In this document: positions 1-12,082 of the stretch, one piece after another
Layout: every line of letters begins with the position of its first letter
Position numbering within the stretch: the stretch's first letter is position 1
Assembly: GCA_030248135.1 (NCBI GenBank)
Contig: JASANC010003123.1
Coordinates: forward strand, 62,001-126,000
Source of the DNA: Theristus sp. LFF4_11
Lineage: Eukaryota > Nematoda > Chromadorea > Monhysterida > Xyalidae
Direction of reading: 5' to 3'
Length of the DNA: 64,000 bases
The notes under the pieces: model-generated
Database searches by the model: none
What the model was told of the DNA's origin: nothing
The model's input: the letters and a program-made list of their open reading frames with translations, nothing else
Position numbers and translations under genes: made by a program

Positions 1-977
1 TTCTTTTTTGTTATTTGTGGTGAATAAAGTCGATCAATGTTCATCGTTCAGTTTTAAAACGTGCCAGAGCTAAAGAGTTACTGACGTGAATGCAAAATCT
101 TTCATTGGTTTGTTCAACAATTGGTTTATGTGCAATTTTGGTTTTATTATTAGTTGTATGTTGATTCAAAGTTGGATTTGTTCCAGTCAGATGGAAACCC
201 TTGCTGATGTTCGGTTGTTTTTTTAAACATTTTTGCGAGTGCAGCTTTTTATTGCGCAAAACTTTAGATGATAATAACTTCTTCTGGTCAACCACGTTGC
301 AGGTGACATTATTTCGCAATCCGAAATTTGATTAATTTGTCAAATGCTGAAGTTGTTCTTTTATTTTTCTGTGCTCCTGTCGTTTTCTATCAGTGTGTTC
401 TTGCTGTCCGTTTTCATGTTGCTACTTTCCTTTGTCGTTTCCAGTCGAAATAAACGCTATTCGTTTCATTTGAAAGCGCACTACTTTTTTTGTCTTTTGG
501 ACAATTTTGACGGTTTGACGCATGGTTTCAGATGAAACACACCAAATAAACTAAACGGGAATACAGTGCACGATGACGGTATCTTGTCAATTTCTCTGCG
601 AAGAAAAATGGCATGGTTGAAATGCTTTTTCCGCTTGTGTTCCTGTCGTCCGTCAGAGCTTGCCACTCAACAAGAAAAACACGTGCTGCGAAAAAAAACA
701 GGAAAAAGTAAATGGGAAACGTGTATGGTTATATACGATGTCAGCTGCGGGTTTTGTCCGGGTTTTTGGACAGAGGACACCGCGGGTAAATTCCATGGAG
801 CTGAAGATGATTGGCTGCACACGTTTGAATCTAGTCATGCTGATTGGTTGTCCCAACGTGCCGTCGGCAATCAACCTGAAGTCACCGCACTGCCATTCCT
901 TGAAGGAATCCGTGAAAAAAAACATTTCACGAAGCGGTGCAAGAATGTTCGTTGAAGTAGATGTTGTATCATATGTT

Positions 978-1022
978 GGGGGAGTTTAGGCAATGTTTTC
1001 AGCCGGGGCTGGGCTAACTCAT
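978..1022 (-). repeat. Fragment of tRNA-derived SINE 3' end
   Basis: A stretch reading TTTAGGCAATGTTTTCAGCC and then a degraded GGGCTAACTC matches the reverse-strand 3' end of the SINE copy at 17444–17607. The tRNA-like head is missing, so this is only the tail of an old copy. Confidence 0.45.
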
Positions 1023-1427
1023 GTTATGTTCGTGATTGCAAGACTGCAAGTGCGCAGATAATGTTCCTCTCTTATTTGCGGGTTTTCCGGAAAACAATTT
1101 CATTCCGGTCACAATTTTAGTTAATGCACTCTTCTGCGTTCCTAGACGTGAAACGTTGCAAATCTGATTGTTTATGCGCTTTTTTGGTTAGCTTTCTACA
1201 TTTATTGCGTTTAGGTACGGGTACACGCGCACACGCTAAATTGGATTTAGCCAGAAAAATTTAGCCGTGTTTGCAATGTCGTTGACAGTTTGTGACGCAG
1301 AATTTTGCTGAATATGCAGATAAAAAGTTTAAAAAAGTACGTTATTGCTAGCAATATGCCTTCCACTCGTTGTTTCAAATCTGTGTTTTGCATTTCTATC
1401 ATTTTTTTGGTTTCTAACCTGTGTTCC

Positions 1428-1591
1428 GTGCTCAATGTCTTCTTCATCACGGCCCCTATTTCTTTCCCGTGCTCAATGGCGTCCTCATTACGGTACCTAA
1501 TTCTGTCTCGTTCTCAATGCCATCCTCATTACGGTCCATATTTCTGCCCCGTTCTCAGTAACGTCCTTACAATATTTTGCTCCCTATTCCT
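1428..1591. repeat. 41-bp minisatellite, four copies
   Basis: Four consecutive units start at 1428, 1469, 1510 and 1551, exactly 41 bp apart. Each begins GTGCTCAATG or GTTCTCAATG and carries a CCTCATTACGG-like core. The last unit is the most diverged. It lies outside any gene I can support. Confidence 0.85.
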
Positions 1592-2268
1592 GGCACCGTT
1601 TTTCGTCCATCTTTCTGCATGTGATGTTATTAATGTGGTTAATCTGATGTGTGCAGTGCAATGAAAGTGGAATGGAATAGCTTTTTGATTCCGCAATAAA
1701 ATCCTTTTTCCATTACCCCTAACTAATGAAAAATGGATCAGCGTAAAAGTTCTGTTCTCCCTTGGGTACTACTAAAAGGAGTTGTGAGAAGGAAACGTTT
1801 TGGTTTGCATGATGGATCGTACGTTACAATATGCAATTCATTGTATCATATTTTTGTTCTTGAAACCATGTTTTATTATCTTTTTTTCAATTATTCTTGA
1901 TCAAAGATGCGGAATTGTCTCGAAAGACATGGTCATTGGCGATATCATAAAGATAATGGAAAAAAATTTTTGAACCTACATTACTGTGAAATGACTCTTT
2001 GTGCGAGTAATCTTGAATTAATGTTGATTTTGATATTTGATTGATATGCAGTTGTTGTCGATTGAATTTCATTTCATTTCACTTTACTTCATTTTAATTA
2101 GCGAAACACAGGATTAATTTATTTGCAACGGCTGTTGGAGAACTGAGGAAAGGAGAATTGAGAACGGAGAACTGAGGGAATTTTTTGCCAATCAAGTGTA
2201 CATACCTGTGTGTTTGTTTTTACCAAATCATGTCACATCCAAAGCGTGGCAAGTATGACGTATTTTTT

Positions 2269-2475
2269 AAACGTGCCCACTGAAATGACGTCATGCGCAG
2301 CAGAACATGCGCTTGTCGTTCACAGCAGCAAACCAGACTTTCCATTTAGCCGCTTTTTCCCCGTAAACAAATGGTGAATGTCGAATCAGTCACACCAAAC
2401 TGACATTTTAGTGCCTGAACATTGACAAACGGGCGTTTTTAAAGCAAATGACGTCATTTTAGCCCGGACACGTTT
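2269..2475. mobile_element. MITE with TGACGTCA-containing terminal inverted repeats, copy 1
   Basis: A 207-bp element whose ends are inverted repeats of about 26 bp: AAACGTGCCCACTGAAATG then ACGTCAT on the left, and the complement ATGACGTCATTTTAGCCCGG then ACACGTTT on the right. A second copy lies inverted at 47389–47592 in an anoctamin intron, with the same interior. There is no coding capacity. Each terminus carries the palindrome TGACGTCA, the consensus CRE site; that may be coincidental to the inverted-repeat sequence. Confidence 0.8.
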
Positions 2476-3929
2476 GAATAAATCCACAATACCTGCATGA
2501 CACCTAAAGCAAAAAAATCGTCAAAAATGCCCAAATACCCAACGCTTTATCTGAGAAAGTTTTGCCGAGCCTTCCCCAACACAAAATCACACCTCATAAA
2601 ATTAGAATAATTGAATTTTCAGTTCCCACACACAAAACCTTCATTGCCTTCAACAGAAGCGCTGCCGTGCTAGCTGTTCAAACTAATTCTTTACAGCCGA
2701 AAAGTAACCGTGATTTTTGGCGGTTTTCCGGATTGAAATTTGCACATTTTCGCGCCCGTGCTCGCGCATTTTCTCCGAACAAATTCAATTGAATTGATGA
2801 ACGCAATTGTTCTGAACTTCCGGTGTGCAACTTTTTCTTGTCGAAATGCGGTTTTTACGGTGGTAGAAAAAATGATGACCGACGGACTATAATTCCGTTG
2901 CTGATTTGGTCTCAGTGAGATTGTGCAAAGAACTATTTTTTCAAAAGTCAATCAGCGGAACGTTGGGCTCGTTGCAGGTTTGAAAAATTTGGGCATATAA
3001 CTTATTACTGTTATTTCTAAAATCTGGACTCGTTTGGGAACTTTTGTTCCATAACATGGATTGCGTCGATAAATCTAGCAAAAATCTGATGTGTCAGCTG
3101 CGTATACTTCGCATCGAATCTCATGCTTTTTGAGAGGAAGTAATTTTCAAGCATGTTCGAAAAAGACTCTTTTCTTAAGAAGATTACTTCATTGATTTAT
3201 CTGTGGAATTGTCGGCTCTCTTGTTTCATGTCGCATGATATATTGGCGATGATAAAAAAATCGAAACGAAAGAACCACCGCCGAAACTTCTTGAGCGCCT
3301 CAGAAATATACATACAACCGCAAAAACAGAGAGCATATAACAAATTTTGTTGACTATTGAACTTTAATGCTCATGGCGCTACTTTGGCTGCGAATTTACA
3401 TAGCGGACCTCTGAATGATTTTAAAAAAAACCAGAAGCAAGCCACTAATCAGCATTCCCCATATTTTCCAGATGCCATTTTTGCGTAAAACAATAATACA
3501 ACTCATAGTCAGATTCGTAAAAATCTAAATACGCCAACCCAATAGAGGCATTGATCAGTTTGTCGCAGAGTCTAAAGTTTCTAAATTGTCTAAATTTACG
3601 AGCACACACCGAAAATAATGAGAAAATGTTCCAGACAAAGAAAAAACTTCGACAGCGACTTTGGATTAGAAAGTTTTCCGGTTCGCTTCAACTTCCACAC
3701 AAAACAAAGATGTTGCAATTTTTAAAAGTACTAGCTTTAAGGGACTTACCACAGTTACCACATTTTTTGTAATTGGCGAAGACACAAACGAAATGCACAG
3801 AATGGAAACCTTTGCTCCTTATAATCCGGCAGCAAAATGCAGACAATCGACTTTTGGTTGATTCTTTGACCTTGTGAAAATCGATAGGTGGTAAAGCCCA
3901 AAACTCAGTGTGGTAAGCGGGGGGGGGAG
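2476..3929. other. Intergenic stretch
   Basis: AT-rich DNA between two transposable elements. The open frames are short, without recognisable domains or convincing exon boundaries. I see no repeat family member and no RNA gene here. Confidence 0.5.
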
Positions 3930-5207
3930 TATAGATGGTATGAATAATTCATTCGTCAAACTCTGAGTTTGAATAATGAATGACGAATGAGTAATATATT
4001 ATTCAAATAGTATTATTCACGTAATTTTTCAAATTATTCATTATTCACATGAATAATTTGCTGATAGTAGATGATTAATGATTAATGAACGATTGTTCAT
4101 TGACTTTTACCTGCCACCCTGTATTTTTTACCCAAACACATTCATGTTTTAGTTATCGAATTACAGGTGTAGGTGCTACTGTAGGTGCAAATCATCAATG
4201 GCGGAGAGGATCAAGTGCAAATCACCATTTTAAACAAATCAACACTGATAAAAGTAAACAAAACGTTCAATTATAACTAAAGGCCCTAACGTCTGCTTTC
4301 CCAATCGGTTCAGGATAAGACTAATTGGCGAGAGTTGTTAGGTGTACAGGTATAACATATCCAAATTTCAGTTCAAACGGATAAACGGTGTAGAAGATAT
4401 AGCCATTTAACCGTTGCTTGTCGTGTGTGCACACAGATAAACACAACAACAACAGAGAGAAACATAACACTGTCTCTTGTGACTTACGCGTGAGGGGTGC
4501 ATAATTGCTCACATACGTATGTGTGTATGCCACATACAAAACAACCCCCTCGCATGATTTCCTTTCATTTTGTGTTTGTTGATTTTTTTGATTTTCTGGA
4601 CAAAAATAGCTGTATCTCGAGTTATATAAGACCAAATTGAACGATTCTTCCACTTTTCCAAACTAAAATTCACTCAGTATTTCAAAAAATGTGTTGAATT
4701 TTGCACAGATATTACGAATTTGCAAATAAAGTATAAAACAAGTTGTGCAATATGCAGGTTTCTGGTGGCCCATGGTTCAAATGCGGAAAAACATGATACA
4801 ATATTAACGTACTGCATAAACAAACAAAACAAATCAACCACAAGTTCATTTTCAGTTTCAGAAGTTTGTTTTGGTGCACCACCTGTGGAAATTTACAAAT
4901 AAGATTTTAGTACCTTCCTGTCAGTGTACATGTTTTTTGTTACTTTTCAGTGCTCATGAGGTATCACAAAATGCGAGGTTGGTGTGTCAATCAAGGTGTG
5001 TTCTGAGCACACAAACTTTTGCAACTTGTGCAACTTGTTTTAAACAAGTCCAATCTTTTTGTTTGCATTATTCATTCGTCATTAATAGTACTATTTGAAT
5101 AATGGGCCCATTACTCATTATTCAAAATAGTATTATTCAAATAATTCAAAAACCCCATTATTCATTCGTCAACTAATGAGTAATCAACCAATAGTATACC
5201 ATCTATA
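3930..5207. mobile_element. Non-autonomous hAT-like DNA transposon with 8-bp target duplication
   Basis: A 1,278-bp unit bounded by perfect 12-bp inverted repeats, TATAGATGGTAT and ATACCATCTATA. Directly outside lie identical 8-bp flanks GGGGGGAG (3922–3929 and 5208–5215), the target-site duplication size typical of hAT elements. Just inside both ends are AT-rich subterminal blocks made of repeated ATTATTCA / TGAATAAT motifs in both orientations (about 3942–4085 and 5060–5195), as expected for transposase binding arrays. The interior has only short open frames and no transposase that I recognise. The family was inferred from the termini, not from a protein. Confidence 0.9.
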
Positions 5208-7775
5208 GGGGGGAGCAACCGCTCAAACATTGTACCACCGCTTTTTTTCAAAACATTCCTGATAATGCCCCATAATTCTCTCTTATTTGTGTCTTTTGAC
5301 TCAACACAAAACTCTTGTTTTGGTCAGCACATATTCCGCACAAGCTGTCAATAATTTATTAAAATTCTCACCTTCTTTAGCGCGTCTCTGTAGCCGTTTT
5401 GTCAAGTTTTCTTTTCGATTGTCGAATGTGTGTGTGTTCAAAATGTGCTTTCTTATATTGTGCAATTGAAGTTCTCCAATTCAGTCGCTCTGCTATACAC
5501 AGTAGAACAACAGCTTCAACTCATACTGGCTGGTCGTTCATAGACGAGGCAGCCAGCCAATCAGCGGGTTCGATTTCATTTTTTGTGTTCCTGTCCTTGT
5601 CTGCGCACAAATCGTCTAACGCGTTATGTCATTTTCACTGCAGGAACATATTTCCGATCCAACGAAACTTTTCAGAAAAACCACTGCACCATCATCTACA
5701 TTGTAAATCGCCCATTTTCCATTTAAATAAGCAAACTCGAAAAAGAAAAAACGAACTTTTCTCGGCGGCTATATATCGTCAAGAAAATAGTCTCGGTCCA
5801 TTTAACTGGAACTCACCGGAACTCGCTTGTTAAAAATCTAACAAAAAAGTTTCGGGTTGCGGGTTTGCGTGTCACAACGTTATTACCGCCGGGTTTTTTT
5901 TTCTTTTTTTCTTGTTTTGCATTCATCGATTTTTCACGCATTTTTTCGCTTTTTGTTTGACATCTATGACACAAAATTTTTTTCGTTTCATGCAGCTCAG
6001 AATATTGCACGTACGATTGTCTCTTTTCTACGTGCATTTTTGAGATACGATAAGAAAACAATTTCACATGCTTTCCGTCCGTCGAATCCGGAGAAATTAC
6101 GGTACACAATCTAGCAAGTGTGCTTTTCTGTGTTTTTTTTATTTTTCACACAGCTGAGCCCTAGCTAACGAGAACGAGCGATTTTTGCAGGCGCCCCAAT
6201 TATCTTCGTCACGCTCTCATCATATTCTTCACCCACACACGACAGCCTCGAAGCTTCCCAGTTTTAGGCGTCAACTGAAAAGATATGTTCAGTTGAACAA
6301 CTACAACTGAACATATTGTCTCACTGTATCTACCGTATTCGGTCTCGGCACCATCTGTTTTCCATACGACTTTCGGGACCATGCAGTGAAGAGCATTTGG
6401 AAAGTTAGAAAAAAGTTTAAAAGAAAAACAGTTTTCATGATGATCAAAATGGATAATCAAGAACATGTATGTCGAGAATTCGAGATCGTGTCGAGAACAA
6501 TTACGGTACACCACGGTACTTTCGATTTCGACTGTTTTTCTGCCGTCAAACGAAGTCCTTTCTCACTATTTAATCGTGCCAGCTTGTTCTCCATGGTAAA
6601 CTGCTCGCTGCATTTTTGGTCACATTTATCAACTTTGTTTGCGGCTTCAAGAGCACAAAACACCGTTATGCCTGACTAATCAAAACCTTCTGCTTTCTGC
6701 CTTTTGTAAAAACTTATAAGGCCAAGCCAGCAAGAAGGGAGAATGCACCGTTTTTGTTAGCGATATTCTGCAACGCAGACTGGATTGGCCTGCATCATGC
6801 GCCTGATTGAATCAATCACTCAAAACAATCGTTTTCCTGTCCTGCCTGACACGGTACATGCTCTTTTGGCCAATCGGCGAGTTCAATCATTTATCATGTA
6901 CTTATTTATCATGTACTCTATTTGTGTCGAAATTTGATACAATTAATCTATCTAGTCATATGTTGTCATAATCAAATGTTGTTTACGTGATTTTCCGTTC
7001 ATTTTCACCCGTCCTCGTGTGCCATTCCTCATATTTCATTTTGTTGAAACAAATCCTTTTCATTTTTCGAATTGACATCAAGAGAAGAAAGTTGCACGTA
7101 CAGCACATTATGTGACATTGTAGTTACTGTACTGCACCTGTTACGGTATTTGCTCTTGACAAGATCTTGGCATGCAGCAAAAAATCACTACCGGGCGAAC
7201 CTGAAACATGAACGTGATTGGTGGCGTCTACAGCGGAAATCGCAGTCAACTTCAAAAGGGCTTGTACATCTGCAAACCTTGAAATGGACTTGCAATAGCA
7301 TGTGCACCCTAAAAAGTGCTCATGCGCGGCGGAAAGCGGAAGAACCCTTTTTCTGCGGCACACACAAGACAATTTATAATCAGCTTTTAGTGCTGTCGAA
7401 AGAACGAAAACGTGCTAATGGACGATACAACTTGTGTATATCAGCGAGTTTCAGCTTTCAGAGTGCTATAAAGCTGAAGCTGCCAAACCATGTAGACACG
7501 CAACTCCTGGCACTCGCCCACACTAATCGCAGTGTTATTGCCGATCAATAAAACAAAACGTCAAGCAGATTTTCGTTTTGTTTTTGTTTGCAACAAAACA
7601 TACGTTTGAATTTCAACGACCATGAATTGTTTGTCAACAAAACGGAAGACCTTTTTATCATGGCTCAAAGTAAGCGGCCGTGCGTGCGTAATACCAACAT
7701 GAATGTTGAGTACTAATCAGCCTGACTGCCTCACTTTCTCAGTAAATAAATCTTGTTTGCGTACATCACATTGGT
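5208..7775. other. Intergenic stretch
   Basis: Mixed AT-rich sequence with no supported gene. One isolated AGCCAATCAGCGG motif lies near 5554, a core that recurs across the window. The longest open frame (about 7072–7551, plus strand) starts at a non-ATG codon and shows no domain or exon boundaries, so I do not call it. Confidence 0.45.
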
Positions 7776-7957
7776 TACGGTAAAACCGGTCACCTTTTTT
7801 GCGGAATAAGTAGAAAGAACGGGGATCAAAAAACCTCAAATTGGGTGTTTGATTTCAACCAAAAACTGAACACTTTTTTACTTCCCATTGCAAGTCAACG
7901 CTTCGCATGCTTTGTACATAGTCTGCGAAAAAAGTAACAGGTTTAAGCAAACGTACG
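7776..7957. mobile_element. MITE of the GTTTGTTTGAAACCTGTCAC family, diverged copy
   Basis: The left end reads GTAAAACCGGTCACCTTTTT with GCGGAATA. The right end reads TGCGAAAAAAGTAACAGG with TTTAAGCAAAC. Together with a shared interior (GTGTTTGATTTCAACCAAAA) these match better-kept copies at 50601–50828 and 53853–54081. It has no coding capacity. Confidence 0.65.
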
Positions 7958-8737
7958 CCTTTATGCAAAGCTTTTCAACATGTTCAAACAAGATCGTCTC
8001 AAGACGCAGTGTGCTGCTACCATAACCTCACGAAGAACACACAGGCCGGTGCATGCTGGTATTGAATTATGCAGGAGCAAAGGAAAGGTTCTTTGAACCG
8101 TGTACATACAGGGTGGAGAAAATTAGGTTTGTTTGCGGCTATTTGTGTGCGACGCAAACAACAGAGACATGCCTCAACCTCACAACGAATAAATGCTAAA
8201 CGTACTAAACGTACATTGTGCAACGCAATATGCTGGTGCGGTGGAAAAAATAGGAAAAGCCTTGTTATTCAAAAAACAACACTGAAGATTTCTGCGGAAT
8301 GCGATTCTCAATTAGTGGTTCAATGTTCCTTTTTTGGTTTATTTTTCCTGAAATAAGCGGGTTTTGGGAATTCCTATTGGACGGCTTACCTCCGTGATGA
8401 CGCCCATTTTCGAAAGTGAAAAAAAATTGTCTTTAAATGACGCCAGCAAGAGTGTCTTTGAGCAATGTAGTAATGCTGCCAAGCGGTTTTTTATTTTTAT
8501 GGGTGCCCACCAATTTGGTCACCAAGTTTGTCGTCAGTCATCACCAAGATGGGCACTATGAAGGGCACAGCAAGGTATGGGCACCAACATATGCCCAATG
8601 GGCATCATCCTGGAAACTCGTTTTGCGTGCTGTGGCCTGTGCGTAAAGCGGCACTCATGAAGCAGTGCCGTAAAGTCCATAAACCCGCACACTTTCCCGC
8701 GCTTGGGTTTATAGTTATTTTGTTCATTGTTATAGTT
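7958..8737. other. Intergenic stretch
   Basis: No supported gene. Near 8645 a short CACTCATGAAGCAGTGCCG echoes the terminal motif of the small foldback family found at 36299–36387, but only half of it is present. Confidence 0.4.
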
Positions 8738-8969
8738 AAGGTTCCTCCCACTTATAAGACCCCCACCCAAAAGTGGGCGGGAAACCGAAAAATTCAAAAT
8801 TTTGACTTGGTCGAAATCCCACTCCGTTTATAAGGCCCGGACTTCTTAATCTTCGCTTTATAAGGCCTCCTCCCAGTTATAAGGCTGTCTGTCACACAAA
8901 ACTCCATTTTTTCAGAAATTTTTGATTTTCAAACTTATATAAGGAGACCTTATATGCAAGACTTTACCG
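8738..8969. mobile_element. TA-type MITE (CCGTAAAGTC family), truncated copy
   Basis: This matches the intact element at 57760–58020 in its interior (CCACTTATAAG, CACCCAAAAGTGGG, GACTTGGTC) and its right inverted repeat (CCTTATATGCAAGACTTTAC). The last bases of the left inverted repeat are degraded. A foldback MITE begins within a few bases of its right end. Confidence 0.75.
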
Positions 8970-8975
8970 TATCTA

Positions 8976-9046
8976 TATTTAGTGACGCGTAGCTGTGTTA
9001 AAACATAGCTATGCGGTCACTTAATGTGTCTTTATGAATGCCCCTT
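8976..9046. mobile_element. Small foldback MITE (CATTCATGAA family), 5'-degraded copy
   Basis: A near-palindrome, TTTAGTGACGCGTAGCTGTG then TTAAAACATAGCTATGCGG then TCACTTAATG, ends in ATGAATGCCCCTT. It matches the complete foldbacks at 36299–36387 and 38686–38770. The outer left arm is lost where it meets the neighbouring TA-type MITE. Confidence 0.75.
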
Positions 9047-9389
9047 GATAGTAACTCAATAATGAAGGTACAAAACCATATTGTAAACGGGATATTCAAG
9101 TTTCAATAAAACAGTGTGCGACTGCAAGTAATTAAGTAGCGGTGACATTTTGAATTGACCTTCTCAAATGCAATGCAACTGCTAATTTACATACCCGCTC
9201 TGCCCTGCCCTGCATTGCTCACCTTGCGTATATTCCATTCCAGTATTGTTTTCCGTTTTTATTCAGCAAAATGACCGCAGGAAACTTCTTATATTCTGAA
9301 AAGGTCGAAATAAAATTGAATATTCGTTGTTGCTGGGAAAGATGCTATTCGCATCGCATGGAATGAATCTGCAATACCGTATTACCTCC

Positions 9390-9712
9390 AAAAACCTCCA
9401 TGGGGGTTATCCAATAAACCCCCATGGGGGATTAATACGTCAGCGACTTTTAGGGGTGGGGGTTTATTGGTGGGGGGGATTATTGGTGGGGGAGGTTTAT
9501 TCACAAAAAATTTTAGGGGTGGGGGTTTGTTGAAAAATGGCAAAAATACCTTGGAGGGGGGGGAAGAAAGTTGGAAAAACTTTTTTTTTTCTAGGGTTTT
9601 TACTTTTTTTTTTTTTTTTTTTATTATTTTTTTTTTTTTTTTTTTTGGGGGTTTTTGGTTTTTTTTTGGGGGGTTTTTTTGGGGGGGGGGGGGGGGGGGG
9701 GGGTTGGGTGGG

Positions 9713-9751
<39 letters not shown>

Positions 9752-9752
9752 T
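9390..9752. repeat. G/T low-complexity block
   Basis: It starts with a CCCCCATGGGGG-type palindrome (about 9399–9431) and moves through GGGGTGGGGGTTTATTGG repetitions into long pure runs of T and G (about 9570–9750), including an uninterrupted G run of about 20 and T runs of 20–30. Both strands give long open frames of Phe/Gly or Lys/Pro repeats, which are artefacts of composition. It lies immediately before the head of the first element in the 9753–16296 array. Confidence 0.8.
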
Positions 9753-12082
9753 GTACTAGCAAATTGACCCGTGCCTACGGCACGGTTAGCTAAGAACTAC
9801 AATTATTATTTTTGAGTGGATTTTCGCTTTTTGACCTATGCCCACGATCCGGACTAAAAATGCATTGCATTTTGATTTTGAGCTGCTTCAACCGGCTGTT
9901 GTTGATTTACCATAGAAATGAACGTTCATTTTTAAAGAACTCGTGTCCGTCGATGCTTCTACTTCTTGAAAATCATAGCATTTCAGTTTTTTGAAAACAG
10001 TGTTTTTTGTCAAGTATGTGATTTTGCTGATTTTATTGCTGTCGATGCAATCGTAACCTGATTTAGTCACCGTATCACTTATTACTATGTGGTTTGGTTA
10101 ATGCTGTTTCAGCATCATTCAGAGCCACAGATACTATTTTTCAACTTGCCAATCATTTTGATTTTTAATGTTTTTGTTTAGTTTTTTTGAGAACCGCTGT
10201 TTTTTTAATTCAGCGTAAATATTCTTTGATCTGCAAGCAACAGTAGCAACACAATCATAACTGCATTGCCATTCAAAATATGAAAAACAATCTTTTTAAG
10301 TCAGCAACAAACAACTGCCATTTAAAGTATCAAGATAAACTCTGATTTGTTACCTTCTTCAATATCGCTTAATTGTAGTTTCATTCTTTATTGTATTCCA
10401 CTGTCATTCCCGTTTAAAGTATCAAAAATGTTCTTTAGTATCAAATCAGCGACAATTAACAGCCATTCCCTCAAAATATCAAAAATCAATCTTGTTTTGT
10501 TAGCTTTTCCATGTCGTCAAATGTCGTTCAACTACCATTCCTGATCAAAAAAAATTTAAAAAACGTCGTTTGATCTGGAATAATCAACTGATACCGGTTT
10601 AAAATATTAAAAAAACTAAAAGCAATCTGTTTTAGTCAGCTGCATTTCGCTTTCATTTCTTTTCAGTATAACAAAAACAATCTTGTATTATGATCAGCAA
10701 CAACTATCATGTTCAAAATCTTTTTGAAATCCCGTTCAAAATCAGCAGCAATCTTTCAATCTTTTTAGTCAGTTTCATTTCACTGTCATGACCGTTAAAA
10801 GTATAATAAAATAATCTTTGATCAGCAACACTCAAATGCTATTCCCGTTCAAAATATTAAAAAATCATTGCCGTTTAAGGTATCAAAAAACAATCTTTTG
10901 ATGATGAGCGACAATTAACAGTCATTCCCGCTCAAAGCATCAAAATCAATCTTTGCTATTCCTGTTCAAAAAAAATTAAAAAACATGTCGTTTGATCAGC
11001 AACAATTAGCTGCTACCGGTTTAAAATATTTAAAAAATATAAAAGCAACCTGGTTCAGTCAGCTGCATTTCGCTGTCATTTCTGTTCAGTATAATAAAAT
11101 CAATCTTGTATGATCAGCAACAGCTATCCCGTTCAAAAAGCAATCTTTTATGCTTCTTAGTGAGTTGCATTTTACTGTCATGACGGTTAAAAGTATGATA
11201 AAACAATTTTTGATCAGCAACGACAAACAGACGCAAATGAACGGTTTAATGGTTACGGCCAATCCGAACGACAAATCCGACAATGAAACGGACATGCAGT
11301 CCACCCAACTGCTTCGTTTAAAATTCCCGTCCAAAATATTTAAAAAACCTCTTCTGATCAGAATCATTCAACTGTTACTCTCGTTAAAAAATTGATCGAT
11401 TTTATGTGGACCGTTCCACTTCTTCGCCGTCGATCATGGCCACATCTTTGTTGATGCTGCAATCTATATCTTGTGGAACTACAGTCTATTTTTTGTTCAG
11501 AAACAATCAATTACTTCTTGTTAGCTATTGTAATTCGATTGAAGTTCTATCTTTTCGTGTAAAGGAGGCGGCGTAATGTTGAATGATGTGTGGAAAAGCC
11601 GCACAGCTGAAAAGATGTGTCGCGCCCGAACGTAGTTCGAATACTATATAAAATAAAATTATTTAGTGAGGAAAGATTCTGATTAGCTTTTTCCCCAATT
11701 TTTTTGCACGAATCTGCCGACAGAATACGTCAAGCTTCGGTGATTTCAAATTGCCGCACAACCATAAAAATTTTCTCTATCTTTGCGTGCAAACGCATAT
11801 TGATTGGGGCCCATTTAATAAGAAAGATAATAGATTGCAAACAGCAGCAACAGCCAAATCAAAGTGGTCGATTGTTTTCATTGCATAAGAATGATGATGA
11901 TTAGGACTTTTACAGAACATAGAGAGTAAAAAATTCTCATGAATAATCATAAAAAATGGAGAGCAGCTAGAGATGATGATATATATATATGGCAAATTCA
12001 GAATAGCTTGGCGCCAATTCAAATCGACCAAAATTGACACGCTAAGACACACACACACACGGTCTTCCTGTTTTAGTATTAT
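9753..12082 (+). mobile_element. Interspersed element Z, copy 1 (with ~60–100 bp internal repeats)
   Basis: The head TACTAGCAAATTGACCCGTG resembles the heads of the three following units (GACTAGCCAATTGACCCG). The tail GGCGCCAATTCAAAT…TTTTAGTATTATAGA resembles theirs too. The middle (about 10200–11390) is a degenerate tandem repeat built on GATCAGCAACAA, CCGTTCAAAATAT and CAATCTTT motifs. No protein is encoded. The element class is unresolved. Confidence 0.6.

Larger units (their letters stand above)
1..2268. other. Intergenic stretch without a supported gene
   Basis: AT-rich non-coding DNA. The open frames here are short and lack domain similarity, splice-site context or exon-like base composition. 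It contains a four-copy 41-bp tandem repeat (1428–1591) and a scrap of a SINE 3' end (about 978–1022). A short GGAGAACTGAGG-type repetition lies near 2135–2180. I see nothing else. Confidence 0.6.

Noticed and set aside
7072..7551. 159-codon plus-strand open frame
   Set aside because: It starts at a non-ATG codon, has no recognisable motif, no splice context and AT-rich codon use.
9382..9793. Long Gly/Phe and Lys/Pro open frames
   Set aside because: Products of the G/T homopolymer block, with no domain and no exon structure.
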